Part shown: positions 44,748 to 56,739 of the stretch, one piece after another | How positions within the stretch are numbered: position 1 is the stretch's first letter | Layout of the letters: every line of letters begins with the position of its first letter | Assembly: GCA_036362985.1 (NCBI GenBank) | Contig: JAYGXS010000007.1 | Span: 18,344,508-18,408,507, forward strand | From: Ligula intestinalis | Lineage: Eukaryota > Platyhelminthes > Cestoda > Diphyllobothriidea > Diphyllobothriidae | Length of the DNA stretch: 64,000 bases | Direction of reading: 5' to 3' | The notes under the pieces: generated by a model | What the model saw: only the letters and a program-made list of their open reading frames with translations | Database searches by the model: none | What the model was told of the DNA's origin: nothing | Program-made: the position numbers and the translations under genes

Positions 44748-45960
44748 GCTCTGTTTTTGGGCCAATATTGTTCCTAATCTACGTCAACGACTGTAGGCAT
44801 GGACTGGTCAGTAACGGAGTCTTGTTTTCAGATGATATTAAGATATGGCAACCCATCAGAAACGCTTATGATGAACAAACTCTGTAAGAAGGACTTAACC
44901 GCCTAGGTAAATGGTCCAAAAATGGTTAATGCGGTTGAACTTTGAGAAGTTTGTCACATTGCGGCTCAAGACGAAGAAAACGAGCGTGATAGATGACTCA
45001 CACAACTACGCATTCGATGGAAGGTGCCTGTCGATCGTCAATGAACAAAAAGATCTGGGTATGGCTATTGTGCCATCCCTGAAGCCGTCTTTACAGTGTT
45101 CTAGGACTGCCAAGAGGGCAAACAGGGTTCTGTTTGCCATTAAGCGAACTTTTGTCGACAAAGACGAAAAACTATTCGGCAAAATCTATGTAACATTTAT
45201 TCGCTCTCATCTGGAGTATGGCGTTCAGGCGTGGCGACCATGGATGCACAAAGATAATCAGATGCTAGGAAGAATTCAGCAAAGGGCAACGAAAATTGTG
45301 AAGAGCCTAAAGTCTTGATCTTACGAATGTGGACTAGAAGTACTTAACAGTTTTCAGCTTGAGTATAGACAAATCCGCGGCAACCTCATACAGCCGTACC
45401 GCCTCGTGAGGAATCGGGAGTGTGCCCTGAAGTTTGGTGACTTCCTTGCCTTCGCCACTTCAACCAACCTCCGTGGGAATTCTCTCAAACTGCGGGAAAC
45501 CCTATCCCATCTAGCGGTCCGCAAGCAGTCGTTCTCCCAACGAGTCATCGGTGCCTGGAACGGACTGCACGAGGAGGTCGTAATGGCGAACTCCACAGAT
45601 GCGTTTAAACGGAAACTGGATGAACATCTACTGAACACTTACCGTTCATATTTATAAGGAAGCAGGAATAATTGACGCCCCGGTAATACCTAGAGATAAA
45701 ACTTTACATTTGTATATGCTGCTCACTATTTTACAGTAACACATTTTATGTTGTATACATCATGTACACAGGAGACTATTCTGACTGCTCACACACACGT
45801 TAAAATTTGTACATTTATATATGTTACTGTTTATAGCGGCATATTTTATGTTGGATATTTCATGCATACTGTTTTCAATAAGGTCTTCAAAGGCATTGCC
45901 TACTACCCTTAATGTACTGAACAATACTGAACTTAATTAAAACAAAAAAATCTGAAATGT
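44748..45960 (+). mobile_element. CR1/jockey-type LINE, 5'-truncated second copy
   Basis: It begins inside the RT at NQGSVFGPILFLIYVNDC, runs through the catalytic block LFSDDIKIW, then hits a TAA in place of the codon before EGLNRLGKWS. An open stretch (44911-45318) carries NEQKDLGMAIVPSLKPS and FIRSHLEYGVQAWRP; after another break, 45406-45657 encodes the C-terminus (LRGNSLKLRETLSHLAVRKQ, VIGAWNGL). The stop at 45655-45657 is followed by a 3' UTR with two related ATATTTTATGTTG blocks and ends near 45960 with ACTGAACAATACTGAAC, a short direct repeat like the 3' microsatellite of CR1 elements. The 5' end is truncated against AT-rich DNA. Confidence 0.85.
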
Positions 45961-48084
45961 GCTTTCGATTCGATCATATTCACTAAGCATGGTTGCAAGT
46001 TTAATCATTCAGCATAATCTCACATTATTTTAGTCACTGCACGATACCAGCTTTTTAACAAACTCCCTAAAACCACATAAAATCAACATAATGTAAAAAC
46101 TTTTTCTCCATAAGTAGTATGCCCTTTTATTAATGATTACTTTTGGTTTTATAAATTTTAATATAGTTCATAGGAAACACGGGTGAAAATATCCCTTTTT
46201 ATACTCGTTTGTCAGCAAAATGCACCTTTTTACAATGCTATACTTGAACAAAGGGTATCTCTAGTTTTTAAAAAGCTTTGAACATTGTTGAATACTTTGG
46301 AACTTTACCAGTTGTTCACTTGAATTCGAGGTATCAGATTACATATTGTATCTATTTTGTCGTCAGCAAAATAAATATTCCCATATGGTGTGAGTAGCAA
46401 AGCTCATAGATCTCATAACATGTTGCAATGCTTGTGAGCCAAGTTTTCTGATCTACAAGCTGCATTATCTAATGATAGGATCGTTGCTTTATGAATGCGC
46501 ATTTCAAATTTGTAAAAATACAATTAAAACTTTATAAGACCGAAAAATGTTGTTTTATCAATTCAAAAATTAAAAAGGTGCAATTTGCTACTAAACGAGT
46601 ACAAGAAAGTATACGTTTGTTCAGAATTTCTACAAGCGAGATTAACATATATAGGAGCAGTGAAAATGCATATTATTAAAGAAGCCATTTTTCACAGGCT
46701 ACTACTTTTTGCGTGTGGTCAGAAAGAAGCTCATCCAAAACTGGCATTCTGGCGTGACTAAAATATTTTGAGATTGGACTGTAAAATACTTATTATTGCA
46801 GCCATAATTAATTACTACATTATAAATGAAAACTCATTTCAGAATTTCGTTTGGTATTTCATGAGGTAAAGCATCAACTGTATTCTTCAGCACGGCACTG
46901 GCTACCGGGTATATCTCTGGATTTGCTACAAAAACGTCAGCACTTTGCTGATCATTATTTTTGAAAACGAGTTCACCTCTTTTTTCTGGCGAAAAGTGCA
47001 TTTGTAAGAAAAAACCATAGCCTAGTTTTAGTAACAGACCCCTTGGCATAAATTTAACTAATTAAACAGACAAGAACACACAAAAATCAATACTAACGCT
47101 TATATAGATGAGAGTCTTTACTGCACTTCACCAACTTACATGCGCTAACACGGGAGTAAGACGTCTAACCTACCGTATTTTGAGTCCTGCAAGCAATTCG
47201 CCTAGGTTTGTAAATGTTTGATTATTTCTCCCATACCAGCGAGATTGCATTTATGAATACTTATAAATAATGATGAGCAGCATTAGGCATAGAAAGTACG
47301 TAAAAGAACTATAACAAGTAGTAAGTTCGGTAAGAAAAATAAAATTTTCTCGATAATCACCAGGCTCTGGAGACGTCAAAAATAGCTATGAATTAGAACA
47401 ATAAATTTAAATACTTTGTTAAGCATAAAACTTACAACAACAACTTATTTTCGATAAAAAGAACTTGCCTTTATTCAAAATATTTTGCGCATATGGTAAT
47501 TAGTGGATTACTAATTTTTGAATATCGTGGAATAAAGTCTTTCTTTATTTTGCTCGTTTTCGGTGGCTTCATTGATAAGTTGATAAATTGCGCTTTTGCT
47601 CGACGTTTGCATCAAAAACTTTAAAATGAGCTATAACTTACCAGCATTTACCAAACAAAACGAGCTTTAGGATATTATTTCACATGCAGATGGCCCTTTT
47701 GGTCAAACGCGGAAATGCTTCAAAACAGCAAACTGCATTGAAGAGCATGCAAACTGTCTGCTAGATACCATGCCTATTGTTATTCCTAAGATTAATAAAA
47801 AAAAATTCTTTAAAAGGTGTTTTTATTGTATATTTGGGTGATGAACTTCGGTGCATATTAACTTTTTCCCAGGTACTATCAAAGTAAAATTGGAGACTTT
47901 CGACAATTTCTTAAATTTACCTGAAGAAAAACGATTAGATTTGGTTGGAGATGAGAGAACATACGTTTTTCGTTATAACGGATTATTTTCCGATTAAAGG
48001 GATTAATTCTACGATCCGTAATAAGCAAGTGAAGGCAAAAAAGGCCACATATATGACAAGTTTTAAAAAAAAATTTTTATTCTT
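45961..48084. other. AT-rich region; includes unclassified repeat U1 (46540-46960)
   Basis: There is no coding sequence I recognise. A 71-residue minus-strand frame (47049 to 46834) lacks motifs. Blocks such as AATTTGCTACTAAACGAG and ACAAGAAA (46577-46610) and GAATTTCGTTTGGTATTTCATG (46843-46864) recur in order at 56830-57310, so this is a copy of an old unclassified repeat. Confidence 0.45.
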
Positions 48085-48700
48085 CTGTCTGTTCCATTCC
48101 TAAATAACGTTTGAGCGGAACGTATTGTTTAATAAAAATTATTTTACACGACTTACATTCAAAAAGGCCTTCTATAGGTTGTATTCGCGGTAAAATATGG
48201 AAATTTTGGTTGGGCGCAAGGCCAGCTGCACAGTAAAAGAAATTATTCTACCAAAAACTTTTTGTTACTGCAGTTTTGCCGAACAAACTTCATAGAAAAT
48301 AGCTAAATATATTTTTTAAAACTTATATCGCTGCTTGTTTCTGAAAATAAATGTGATTCCTCATAAGTCGCTTCAGTAGCATTTGAGCAACTTAGCACAA
48401 AATTTTCCAGTTCCGGAAGGGATCATTATTCCACCTTTTTTACTTATAATGGAATTATTCCGCAGTACAATGTGTATAAGAAGAAAGTTTGGTTCCTTCC
48501 TTTTTTTATAGCATAGAGAATTTCTTTAATATAAACTTACTCATGATTTAGCCAAAATGAATGCCTACTTCCCCCAATAACTTTAATTAAGAGGGCAGTT
48601 TTCCAAATCAAAGCCCTTTTATTAAATCCACGCAGTTGCTCAAAATAACCTGTCCAGATATATGCTAAACTACCAAGTTAACTTTCGTTATGAAAGTTGT
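48085..48700 (+). repeat. Unclassified repeat U2, copy 1
   Basis: It opens with TTCTGTCTGTTCCATTCC and TAAATAACG, and later shares a GGAAGGGAT block, a TAGCATAGA block and GTCCARATATATGCTAA with 49560-50120 in the same order. The spacing between copies is about 1.47 kb. It has no frame or terminal repeats that I can define. Confidence 0.55.
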
Positions 48701-49559
48701 TTGTCGGACTCGCAGGACTGTAGGTCACCGCTTTTTCAACACAAACAAACGGGTAAGTTCCAATAGACAGCTGTGAGCGCATGACCAGATCTTAGCTTTT
48801 AACGCAATTTTGGTCCATAATTGTCGTACTCATGCGAATAGGTTTTCTGCATTTTTCAGCAGACATGATAAATAACCGTAACTTAGACCAATAAATGTAA
48901 ATATAATTATCAGGCGAAATGTTAACCATGCCATCAAAATATCTTTCATTTCGTTAAAATTTCTTTATACATTTATGTGGCCCGTTAAAGATAAGGGATT
49001 AAAATTAGTTTCAGCTCGTCCTTTAAAATACAGCATACTATTGACAATGTTTAGTATTTTCAATTGTCTTCTTTAAATGCTGATATATTCGTCATTTATA
49101 AAATAACGTTTAAAATAAGTTATTTCTTAAGAACATTCACCAAAACGTAAATTTTTTAAATACTTTTTCCTATAAAGACAGCTACGTGGACCATATTTCT
49201 AAACTATGCGAAATATCAAAAGAACGTCCGCAACAGAGTTTTGATATTGTTATGCCTTGGATCAGTTAAAAAATACTTGATCTAAAAGGGTACCTCTGTG
49301 AAAGCAATTTTTCTGCCGGACGTCTATGCATGTCATCTATTTTTGAGGTAATGACAAACCAGAAATGACCAATTTTGACCAATTTTTATATTTAGTCTGA
49401 AAATAAATAATACAATCCCTGCTGAAAATTGAGTAACTCACATTTTTCTTTATATTAGAGTATTTCTCACCATATTTAGTTACTAATACTTGCAATTATA
49501 TGCTTGTGAATGCAGAAAAGCGTGAGCGAGTACATACTAAGATTTTGCAAAAATTCTAA
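48701..49559. other. AT-rich spacer between U2 copies
   Basis: No gene recognised. Part of it may belong to a longer duplicated unit. Confidence 0.4.
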
Positions 49560-50120
49560 AACTTCTGTCTGTTCCGTTTCTAAATAAGCCATAAGCGGCG
49601 ATGAAATTGCATAAACATTTTTTGCGTGCTTCTGTGAGAATATTTATGCAGTTGTGGTTATCGCCTTATTTGTTGATGAGGTAAAAATTCGATCAACATG
49701 ATTTCTGCTGCCCGCACGTGACAGAAAACTTCAGATATTGGCAAAAAATCTATTTTTAAACTGAAACCTTTTTCATTTTTGAGAAACAGTGCAATTCGTT
49801 AAACTTGGCTTCGCCTAATTTCCATCAACTTACGCCTACGTTTACCGTTGCTGGAAGGGATATATTATAATCTTTACATTCTTATGTGGTGTTCTGCCAT
49901 AGCCGAGCGCACACTGATAAACGGTTTTTCTCTGTCCTTCTTACTAGCATAGAAATGTTTTCGATATCAGGCTTTCTCCGATTCTGCCACAAGTTATGCC
50001 TATTAGCTATATATATACTGTACTAAACAGGCAAAATTCCTTATTTATAGGCATTTGGAGGATGAAATCGATTCAAAACAATAAAATAACGTGTCCAAAT
50101 ATATGCTAACTTATCGATTC
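49560..50120 (+). repeat. Unclassified repeat U2, copy 2
   Basis: It starts with CTTCTGTCTGTTCCGTTTC and TAAATAAGCCATAAGCGG and ends with GTGTCCAAATATATGCTAA. It is diverged from copy 1, so the duplication is old. Confidence 0.55.
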
Positions 50121-50164
50121 TAAGTTTGATCGTAATTTTGTATGAATTCCCGACAGGCACTATG

Positions 50165-50330
50165 AATACATTTCCATTTTGCGATTAAGAAATCATCTTG
50201 GCAAATACGTGTTTTCAGCAATTCATCGTGAGACCAGTAGAGCTGCATTTTTAGTCCTTGCCTGACGAAGAATTGCTGAAAACACATGGTTGCCAAGATG
50301 ATTCGCATATATTTCCATCTCTATCCTATT
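50165..50330. mobile_element. Foldback of two PLE subfamily A termini
   Basis: The left arm reads ATCATCTTGGCAAATACGTG then TTTTCAGCAATTCATCG. The right arm, on the opposite strand, reads ATCATCTTGGCAACCATGTG then TTTTCAGCAATTCTTCG. About 35 bases separate the arms. The terminus is the same as at 27.5, 29.6, 58.5 and 59.4 kb. Confidence 0.7.
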
Positions 50331-50499
50331 GCTTCGCAAATATGTTGGTTTATTTGGTTATGTTTAAGTTCTGTTAATTGTGCAGGGACGCCTGCGGGGC
50401 GGTTGCTGTGTGCTACTGGCTATTTTAGGAATTTCAAACTTACTGTCAGCAATTTTCAAATGGTATCCATTCTATGTAATCGAGGAAATTTATCAGGAG

Positions 50500-50750
50500 T
50501 AGAACGGGACGGGACGGGACGGGGGAAAAGGGGAAGGGGTAACAGGATGGAAATGAGGATGATAATGAGGAAACAAACAAGACTGTATTTTGTTACTTCA
50601 AACAACTTAAATTAGACAGAACCAATAAAAAAACAGTGAAAGGCAGCCATCCTCACTTGGCTCATTGCTAAACTGAGCCCTTCTACGTGGGAAAAGAAAA
50701 TGGAGTGGGTGGGACGGGACTGGACTGGACTGGACTGGACTGGATGAATG
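50500..50750 (+). repeat. Two pentanucleotide tracts
   Basis: GGGAC units repeat at about 50508-50535, and GGACT units at about 50708-50745. The two tracts lie about 190 bases apart and differ by one base per unit. Between them is G-rich, then ordinary sequence. Confidence 0.8.
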
Positions 50751-53700
50751 TAACTTGCTGCCGGACTCTCAAGCGTGAAAAAGGTTTAGAAGCAGGTTGT
50801 ATGCATACCTCTGTGCGAAATGCTGAAATGTACGCTTTTTATCAGAAACAGTAATAAGAAGTAGGCATGTACAGAAGGAAATAGCATAATTTTGCGATTA
50901 TGCACTCGCTGGATCTAAACATTTTTGGTCTGACGTTTCAGATCCCTATATGAAGCCAGCATCTAGTATCGTCGCAGGCAAGGGCAATATGAACGCACAT
51001 GACATGTTATCACATATATACGGCAATTAGAAGCTTTTTAAGTATATCGCTGAAAGGTTGCAGTCGATGCGATTATTGTTTGTTAGCCGACACCATAGTC
51101 ACTGATTGGTGTAGTTCCATTATCATTATTGGTTTTTGAAGATTGCGATTGATAAATGCTTCGAAAAATGATGCCATTAAACTTCGATCCAATGACTATA
51201 AATTTTATTGCTGAAATGTCTTCCTAGAAATTAAAATCAGATTCTATCTCACAACCGGATACCTCTCAATCGTTGTCACAAGAAAAAACTTCCCCCGCAT
51301 TCTCCCACAAACTAAATATGGCCAAATTAACCACTTTTTCTCTACTGCTATTACGAATTCATGTTCGAATTCATCCTCCGAGATAGCAGCAACATGTAAA
51401 GGCAAGTAGTGAACAGGGAGTTGCAGCATTTATAGGCTGTAGGTTGTATGCTACCGCATAATTACGTCTAGTAGCACCTTTTTCATGGAAGATAGTTACC
51501 CTTAGGTGTGAATGCTTGATGATTGTATTCGAGTTGTCAATCACTAAACTTTCATCTTCTGTGTTGAAGGGTGGCATGAGAACCGCTTATTCACCTGGAC
51601 TACCGAAACCGGCTGGCAACTGCTTATGCTAATGCACATTCAACAAGTGACCAATTACTGTGACAAACGACATCTTCGTACTGCACTGGTGTATATGTGG
51701 TTAGGAAACGAACGCACTATCGGAGTGAAGCGAACGCTAGTCCTCAAACAATAACCAAGACCAAAATCAACAGTACGAGAAAGCAGAATAAGACAAGTGT
51801 AACGATATGTACGATTTTAAGGAATATGGGTACCACCTGAATAACGGTATCATCGGAGATAAAATTCCAGCGGTGTTGTCAGTGCATTTAAAGTGCAGGG
51901 ACAATCAAGGAAAATGGGTGCGAGAATTTTAAAGGTCACAAATAGTCAGAGACCTCCACATATAAAATAGGGCATGGAACCTTAAACCAGGACTCAAACA
52001 GCTCGAGGCAATGCAATATAAATACAAATGATTCCAAAAATTTAGAAGGTACTGATTGCTGAGGCAAGGCCTAGTTTACCACACATACCACATACTTGCA
52101 CAAATCAAATTGTCCTTTATGTATCCAATTCACCGCTTGCAGCTCCATATTCGAGCAATCGGTACAACAGGAGGGATTTAAAACTCTCTTTTGAGGTTCT
52201 AAGATGTCATTCTCTGGTTGATTATTAGGGATAGAAGAGCAGCAGACATTTCTTGTGCAATATAAAGCCTTTCTCGTGGGTGTTCAGCTAATCTATTCAC
52301 GAACGGTGCTTGCGTTCATCGGATATAGGTGTGCTCACAACTTCTGGACAAAACTTAAGCTGACGCCCACTGACGAGATATTTTTTGTCTCTTTAATTAT
52401 AGTGATTTTTGCTGAGCCACTAAATGTGTGCTAGGCTACACTGGCACATTTTTTCTTAATGCTGCAACTCAAACGTCGCTTGATCACGTTTGCATATTGC
52501 TGTCCGTTGTTGTAACCTATTTTGATGGGCTGTATGCTTACCAGAATTTTCCGTACCCTTTACCGAAATTCAGTACTTAAATTGTCTTTCAGGAAAAATA
52601 AAATTTTCACTCGTCATATGCGTTATGATTTGACCTACAATTACACATTTTTACTTGATTCGTGTCAATGGCATTTGAATTGTTTTTCGATGAAGTACTG
52701 CAAATGATGCTAAAATTTACTTTCCATACTTGTTTGCTTCATAATACTGTCTATTAGTGTGAGAAGGTTTGATTTCTCATACATTTTTAGGTTAAATACA
52801 AAACTAATAGTTTAAAAAGCAATCAGGAATTTAAGTTTTTTAAGCACGCAGTGAGTAAATTTCCCTCGGATGTTTCATACATCCGTTTATGCGCCTATAA
52901 AGAGCTCCACCCGTGCTCATAAAATACTTCCGCTAACATTTCTCGTGAGGTTTTGCCCGTGGTAGACAAGTTGAAATGGTCTTCCGCATGAACTTTCACT
53001 TTGGGTACTGCTAACTGTATCCGATTTGGTGGGTGTCCTCAAAACCAATCGAGTCATTTGTTGATGCATACTTAATAGTTTGCAGGATGAATTCAGAATA
53101 TTTTTGAAAATAATCCACTATGCACGGCCTCCTTAGTGCCTATGGAATAAAGATAAGTTCTCATTTGACGTTATGCTCTTTCCTGCAAAAAGGCATTGGG
53201 TATACTTCTGATCAAAATATAAGACTTTTAATGTGTGAAACCTGAAGAGTCAGGTGACAGAGTGCAAGTGCAGTTTACCTTAACGAACTACGCCACTAAT
53301 ACCATAAATACTAAATAATGTTAATATTAATAATACAGTTGCTTGGAACGTAGTAGAGACAACATGCGTGAAAGTTGTGAGCAGTGTATTCCCTTTGTGG
53401 GAAAACTCGGCGCGTTGTGGGAGGCAGTTGCTCAACCAGGCTTCCGAAGGTGTCCAGCACATTGCACCGAATCCGCACATCAGATTACTAACTGTAAATG
53501 GAGGACAAACATAATGAAGTTGACTCTGGAGTCTGCGTTTCTATGGCACTAAACCAATATCTCACCTTTCCCCCTATACACAATCCGACACGATTTTAAA
53601 CCATCAAGTTGCGTTAAAGCTCATTGTTTAGAGGACTGCAACATGCTGCTTGTTCAGCGTTTCCTCATAGACATTAGTACGCCTTAACTGTCAGCCAGCA

Positions 53701-54064
53701 TGATGGCTTGACTCTTTTAGGCTGTAAATCGGCTCTTTGAAATTCTCAGCAGATAAGACTGTCTTTGGCCGTAGGTGTCGCCGGTAATCATGCCCAGGAA
53801 GTGGAAATCGAAAGTGTACATGTGTTACTCGCATACTTTATCTATAATTTGCAGATTTGAAAGTCATCCTCTGGTGTAGTAGTTGGATCAGGCTTTGGGA
53901 TGAAGGTCAGAGTGCAATGAAACTCTCTGTGTGTAGCCCTAATCGCACCTTGAATTTGTGTGAGGGAAGAAATCGTGTGTTGTACGTGCTGAACAGTGAG
54001 TTCAAATTACGTCGACCAACAGTTTGGTTCAAGTTAACTACTTGCCACGCAGTATAGTGGCGCG
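50751..54064. other. No gene recognised
   Basis: Short frames only, several overlapping on opposite strands (for example 51244-51577 and 53280-53552). I see no motif, splice-bounded exon or repeat shared with the rest of the window. Confidence 0.45.
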
Positions 54065-54490
54065 GGGATTGAGAGTTGCGCGTGATTTAGCTCACGGTGA
54101 TAGCAGACCTTCGTCGCATCTACCGCACTCTTCTCTCCCCCCTCCTTCCCCCACTTGAGCCCGGTGTCATAGGGAATCAAGAAAATCACGAACGAAAGAT
54201 GGGGCAGTTGACTAGCGTGGCTGGAACCGCCCCTAAATGTGCCGTTCGAGACGTTCAGTGACTGATGCAGGGAATACAAACAGTAGCTGACATACCTAAA
54301 GTCCTCTTTTCCGCGTGCCATATGCAGGATCGTCCTCCCAAGACACAACCTTTCATCCCATCGAAAGGCGTTAGCACCTCAAAGCTCATTTTTGTGTAAA
54401 TGCCACAAAGGTTCTATTAAGAAGGAGCCATTGCAGCATAATTTGCAGTCGCTAATACAAGCAAACATGCGAGTCCCAGGAAGTAGTTAA
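54065..54490 (+). repeat. Unclassified dispersed repeat R2, copy 2
   Basis: Counterpart of 36485-36730, with ordered shared blocks (TTGCGCGTGA, GATAGCAGACCTT, CATCTACCGCACT, GCCCGGTGT, TGCCACAAAG, AAGGAGCCATTGCA). It is longer here. It directly precedes a PLE foldback. Confidence 0.5.
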
Positions 54491-54499
54491 GAAGTAGAA

Positions 54500-55148
54500 G
54501 ACAACTCGATCAATGGGGCATTATTTTACTTGCCTGAAGTTACGAAATCCGTCGTGGATTCATCTTCCGAGCCATACTCACAGAACAGTAGCAGAAACAG
54601 TTTGTGTGCGCACAGGGTTCTGCCGTAAAATTTAAACGTACAGAAAAAATCGATACATGCGCTAAGTGTGTTCTGAGTCGTCGCGTCAGCCATGACAATC
54701 TGGCCTTAAGGTGTTGGCATAAGATGAAGAAGTGGCCCCTCTGTTCTCCGTACGGTGATTTGCTTTGGATAAATTTAGTCTCAATACCGAATATTGATTA
54801 AGTAAATCGTTGCATTCGTTGATGGATTGGGTGCCCGTGAACCATGACTCAAGTTATTCTTGTCTCACTCGATTGTCACCTCTTGCTAGAATTTCGGCCT
54901 CATCAAATTTGAATGTATGGCCGGGTCTCATCGAATGAGCTGCAACTTGAGAATTTGCATCATTTCGCTTCACTGCTGCCACGTGTTCGGCAATTCGCGT
55001 CTTGAGAAGCCTGCCAGTTTCTCCGATGTATTTGCTTTGCCCGCAACTGCACCCGATCTTGTAGAACACTCCCGATTTCTCTTGCCGTGGCAAAGGGTCT
55101 TTTGGTTTCATTATCTGATGTCTTTTGGTTACTTTTGGCTTGTTGGAG
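54500..55148 (-). mobile_element. Penelope-like element 3' end, subfamily C, left arm of a foldback
   Basis: The minus strand encodes KPKDPLPRQEKSGVFYKIGC, then SCGQSKYIGETGRLLKTRIAEH and VAAVKRNDANSQVAAHSM, followed by RPGHTFKFDEAEILARGDNRV and a stop. This is a well-preserved GIY-YIG domain (YKI then YIG). The tail continues to 54500 with TTTCTGCTACTG and GATTTCGTAACTTCAGGC on the minus strand. The sequence ends at the symmetry centre near 55148, so the RT is absent. Confidence 0.85.
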
Positions 55149-55805
55149 TCGCACACAGGCCGGAAGCAACCATAAGACATCACATCATGAAACCAAAAGA
55201 CCCTTTGCCACGGCAAGAGGAATCGGGAGTTGTCTACAGGATCGGGTGCAGTTGCGGGCAAAGCAACTACATCGAGGAAACTGGCAGGCTTCTCAAGACG
55301 CGAATTGCCGAACACGTGGCAGCAGTGAAGCGAAATGATGCAAATTCTTAAGTTGCAGCTCATTCGATGAGTCCCGGCCATACATTCAAATTTGATGAGG
55401 CCGAAATTCTAGCAAGAGGTGACAATCGAGTGAGACAAGAATAACTTGAGTCATGGTTCACGGGCACCCAATCCATCAACGAATGCAACGATTTACTTAA
55501 TCAATATTCGGTATTGAGACTAAATTTATCCAAAGCAAATCACCGTACGGAGAACAGAGGGGCCACTTCTTCATCTTATGCCAACACCGCAAGGCCAGAT
55601 TGTCATGGCTGACGCGACGACTCAGAACACACAGCACATTTATCGATTTTTCTGTACGTTTAAATTTTACAGCAGAACCCTGTGCACAAACAAACTGTTT
55701 CTGCTACTGTTCTGTGAGCATGGCTCTGAAGATGAATCCACAATGGATTTCGTAACTTCAGGCAAGTAAAATAATGCCCCATTGATCGAGTTGTCTTCTA
55801 CTTCC
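55148..55805 (+). mobile_element. Penelope-like element 3' end, subfamily C, right arm of a foldback
   Basis: The plus strand encodes MKPKDPLPRQEESGVVYRIG, then CSCGQSNYIEETGRLLKTRI and VAAVKRNDANS, followed by a stop. The YIG motif is YIE here and the frame ends before the last segment, so this arm is the more decayed. The tail ends with CTGAAGATGAATCC, TGGATTTCGTAACTTCAGG and CTCGATC..., mirroring the left arm over about 650 bases. A PLE hammerhead-like core (CTGAAGA at 55726-55732) lies near its end, with GAAA changed to GTAA. Confidence 0.85.
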
Positions 55806-56180
55806 CATAATTCGCAGTCGCCTACATCGCGTCAATTAACGTGTCTACCACAACCTCTTCATCAGTTATTATACTGAAATGAACGGTAGCTTTCGGTTTT
55901 AAAGGTGCTTGCGGTTGCTAAACCATTTTGAGGCTGACCTGCCGTTTCTCTTGTATTCAAGGTTTCCAAATAAAATACGGTATACACTTTGTCTAACAAA
56001 AGTCACGCATTTATCCACCCCATTAGGAAGATGTCGCAGAAAACGGATTAAGTATTGCTGTGGATGTGGGCCGTGTTTCAGACTTATTAAGCACCGACTA
56101 AGACCTTAACAGATACTGTGTATTATGAAGAGACATTCCATTGCCAAAATAAGTAAATACACGAGTTCCAGGAAGCAGTT
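55806..56180. other. No gene recognised
   Basis: Short stretch between PLE fragments; nothing identifiable. Confidence 0.4.
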
Positions 56181-56250
56181 TCGAAGAAGATACAATCAAA
56201 AAAACAAGAGATTTATCTTCCTGACGTTTTGGATCCTCTCAAGAAATGCA
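56181..56250 (-). mobile_element. PLE subfamily B tail scrap, inverted
   Basis: The minus strand reads GGATCCAAAACGTCAGGAAG then ATAAATCTC and TTGATTGTATCTTC, the end of the subfamily B tail (compare 56680-56735). It abuts a plus-strand copy, giving another head-to-head junction. Confidence 0.65.
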
Positions 56251-56735
56251 AGATTTGACAACCGAATGAGCCGCGAGCTGCTCGAGTCATGGTTCTCAGG
56301 CCCCTAGTTCATCAACGAGTGCAACGAGTTCGCGTTTCCATACTGCGTACTGAGATATTTTCCGACCAAGAGCATCAGCCACTTGGGAAGGGCCGGACCC
56401 AACAACAACTCTGACGACTGCGAGCACAATTGTCGCGCAATTACCAAGCCCACATCCGACATGGACAAGGAAGTTGCGGCAATTAATGAGTCGAACGCGA
56501 AGTGTCAGGCAATCACCGCACCAATTAAGACCCCAAGTGGTGGCTGCGAGAGCGGATAATTAACGTACGCACACGGATGACCGGTACGAACTATAAATAC
56601 CGTGCAATCTGTGCATGTTTCATCACTATCTGCACAGGGCTCAGATTATCCCACCATTACCTATGATTAGGGATTCTCGACAGAATCCGAAACTTCAGGC
56701 AAATAAAACTCTTTTTCCAATGATTGTATCTTCTT
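56251..56735 (+). mobile_element. Penelope-like element 3' end, subfamily B
   Basis: It begins at the last coding block (DNRMSRELLESWFSGP, stop at 56305-56307) and runs through the tail shared with 2.9-3.4 kb, including GGCAATTAATGAGTCGAACG and ACTATAAATACCGTGCAA. It ends at CAATGATTGTATCTTC. The degenerate hammerhead-like motif at 56659-56699 has a 6-base stem II (GGATTC and GAATCC) followed by GAAACTTC and AGG; the core reads CTATGATTA. Confidence 0.8.
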
Positions 56736-56739
56736 CTGC

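Noticed and set aside
54917..55351. 144-residue plus-strand frame across the foldback centre
   Set aside because: Its first half is the antisense of the left PLE arm; only the part after the centre is real element coding sequence.
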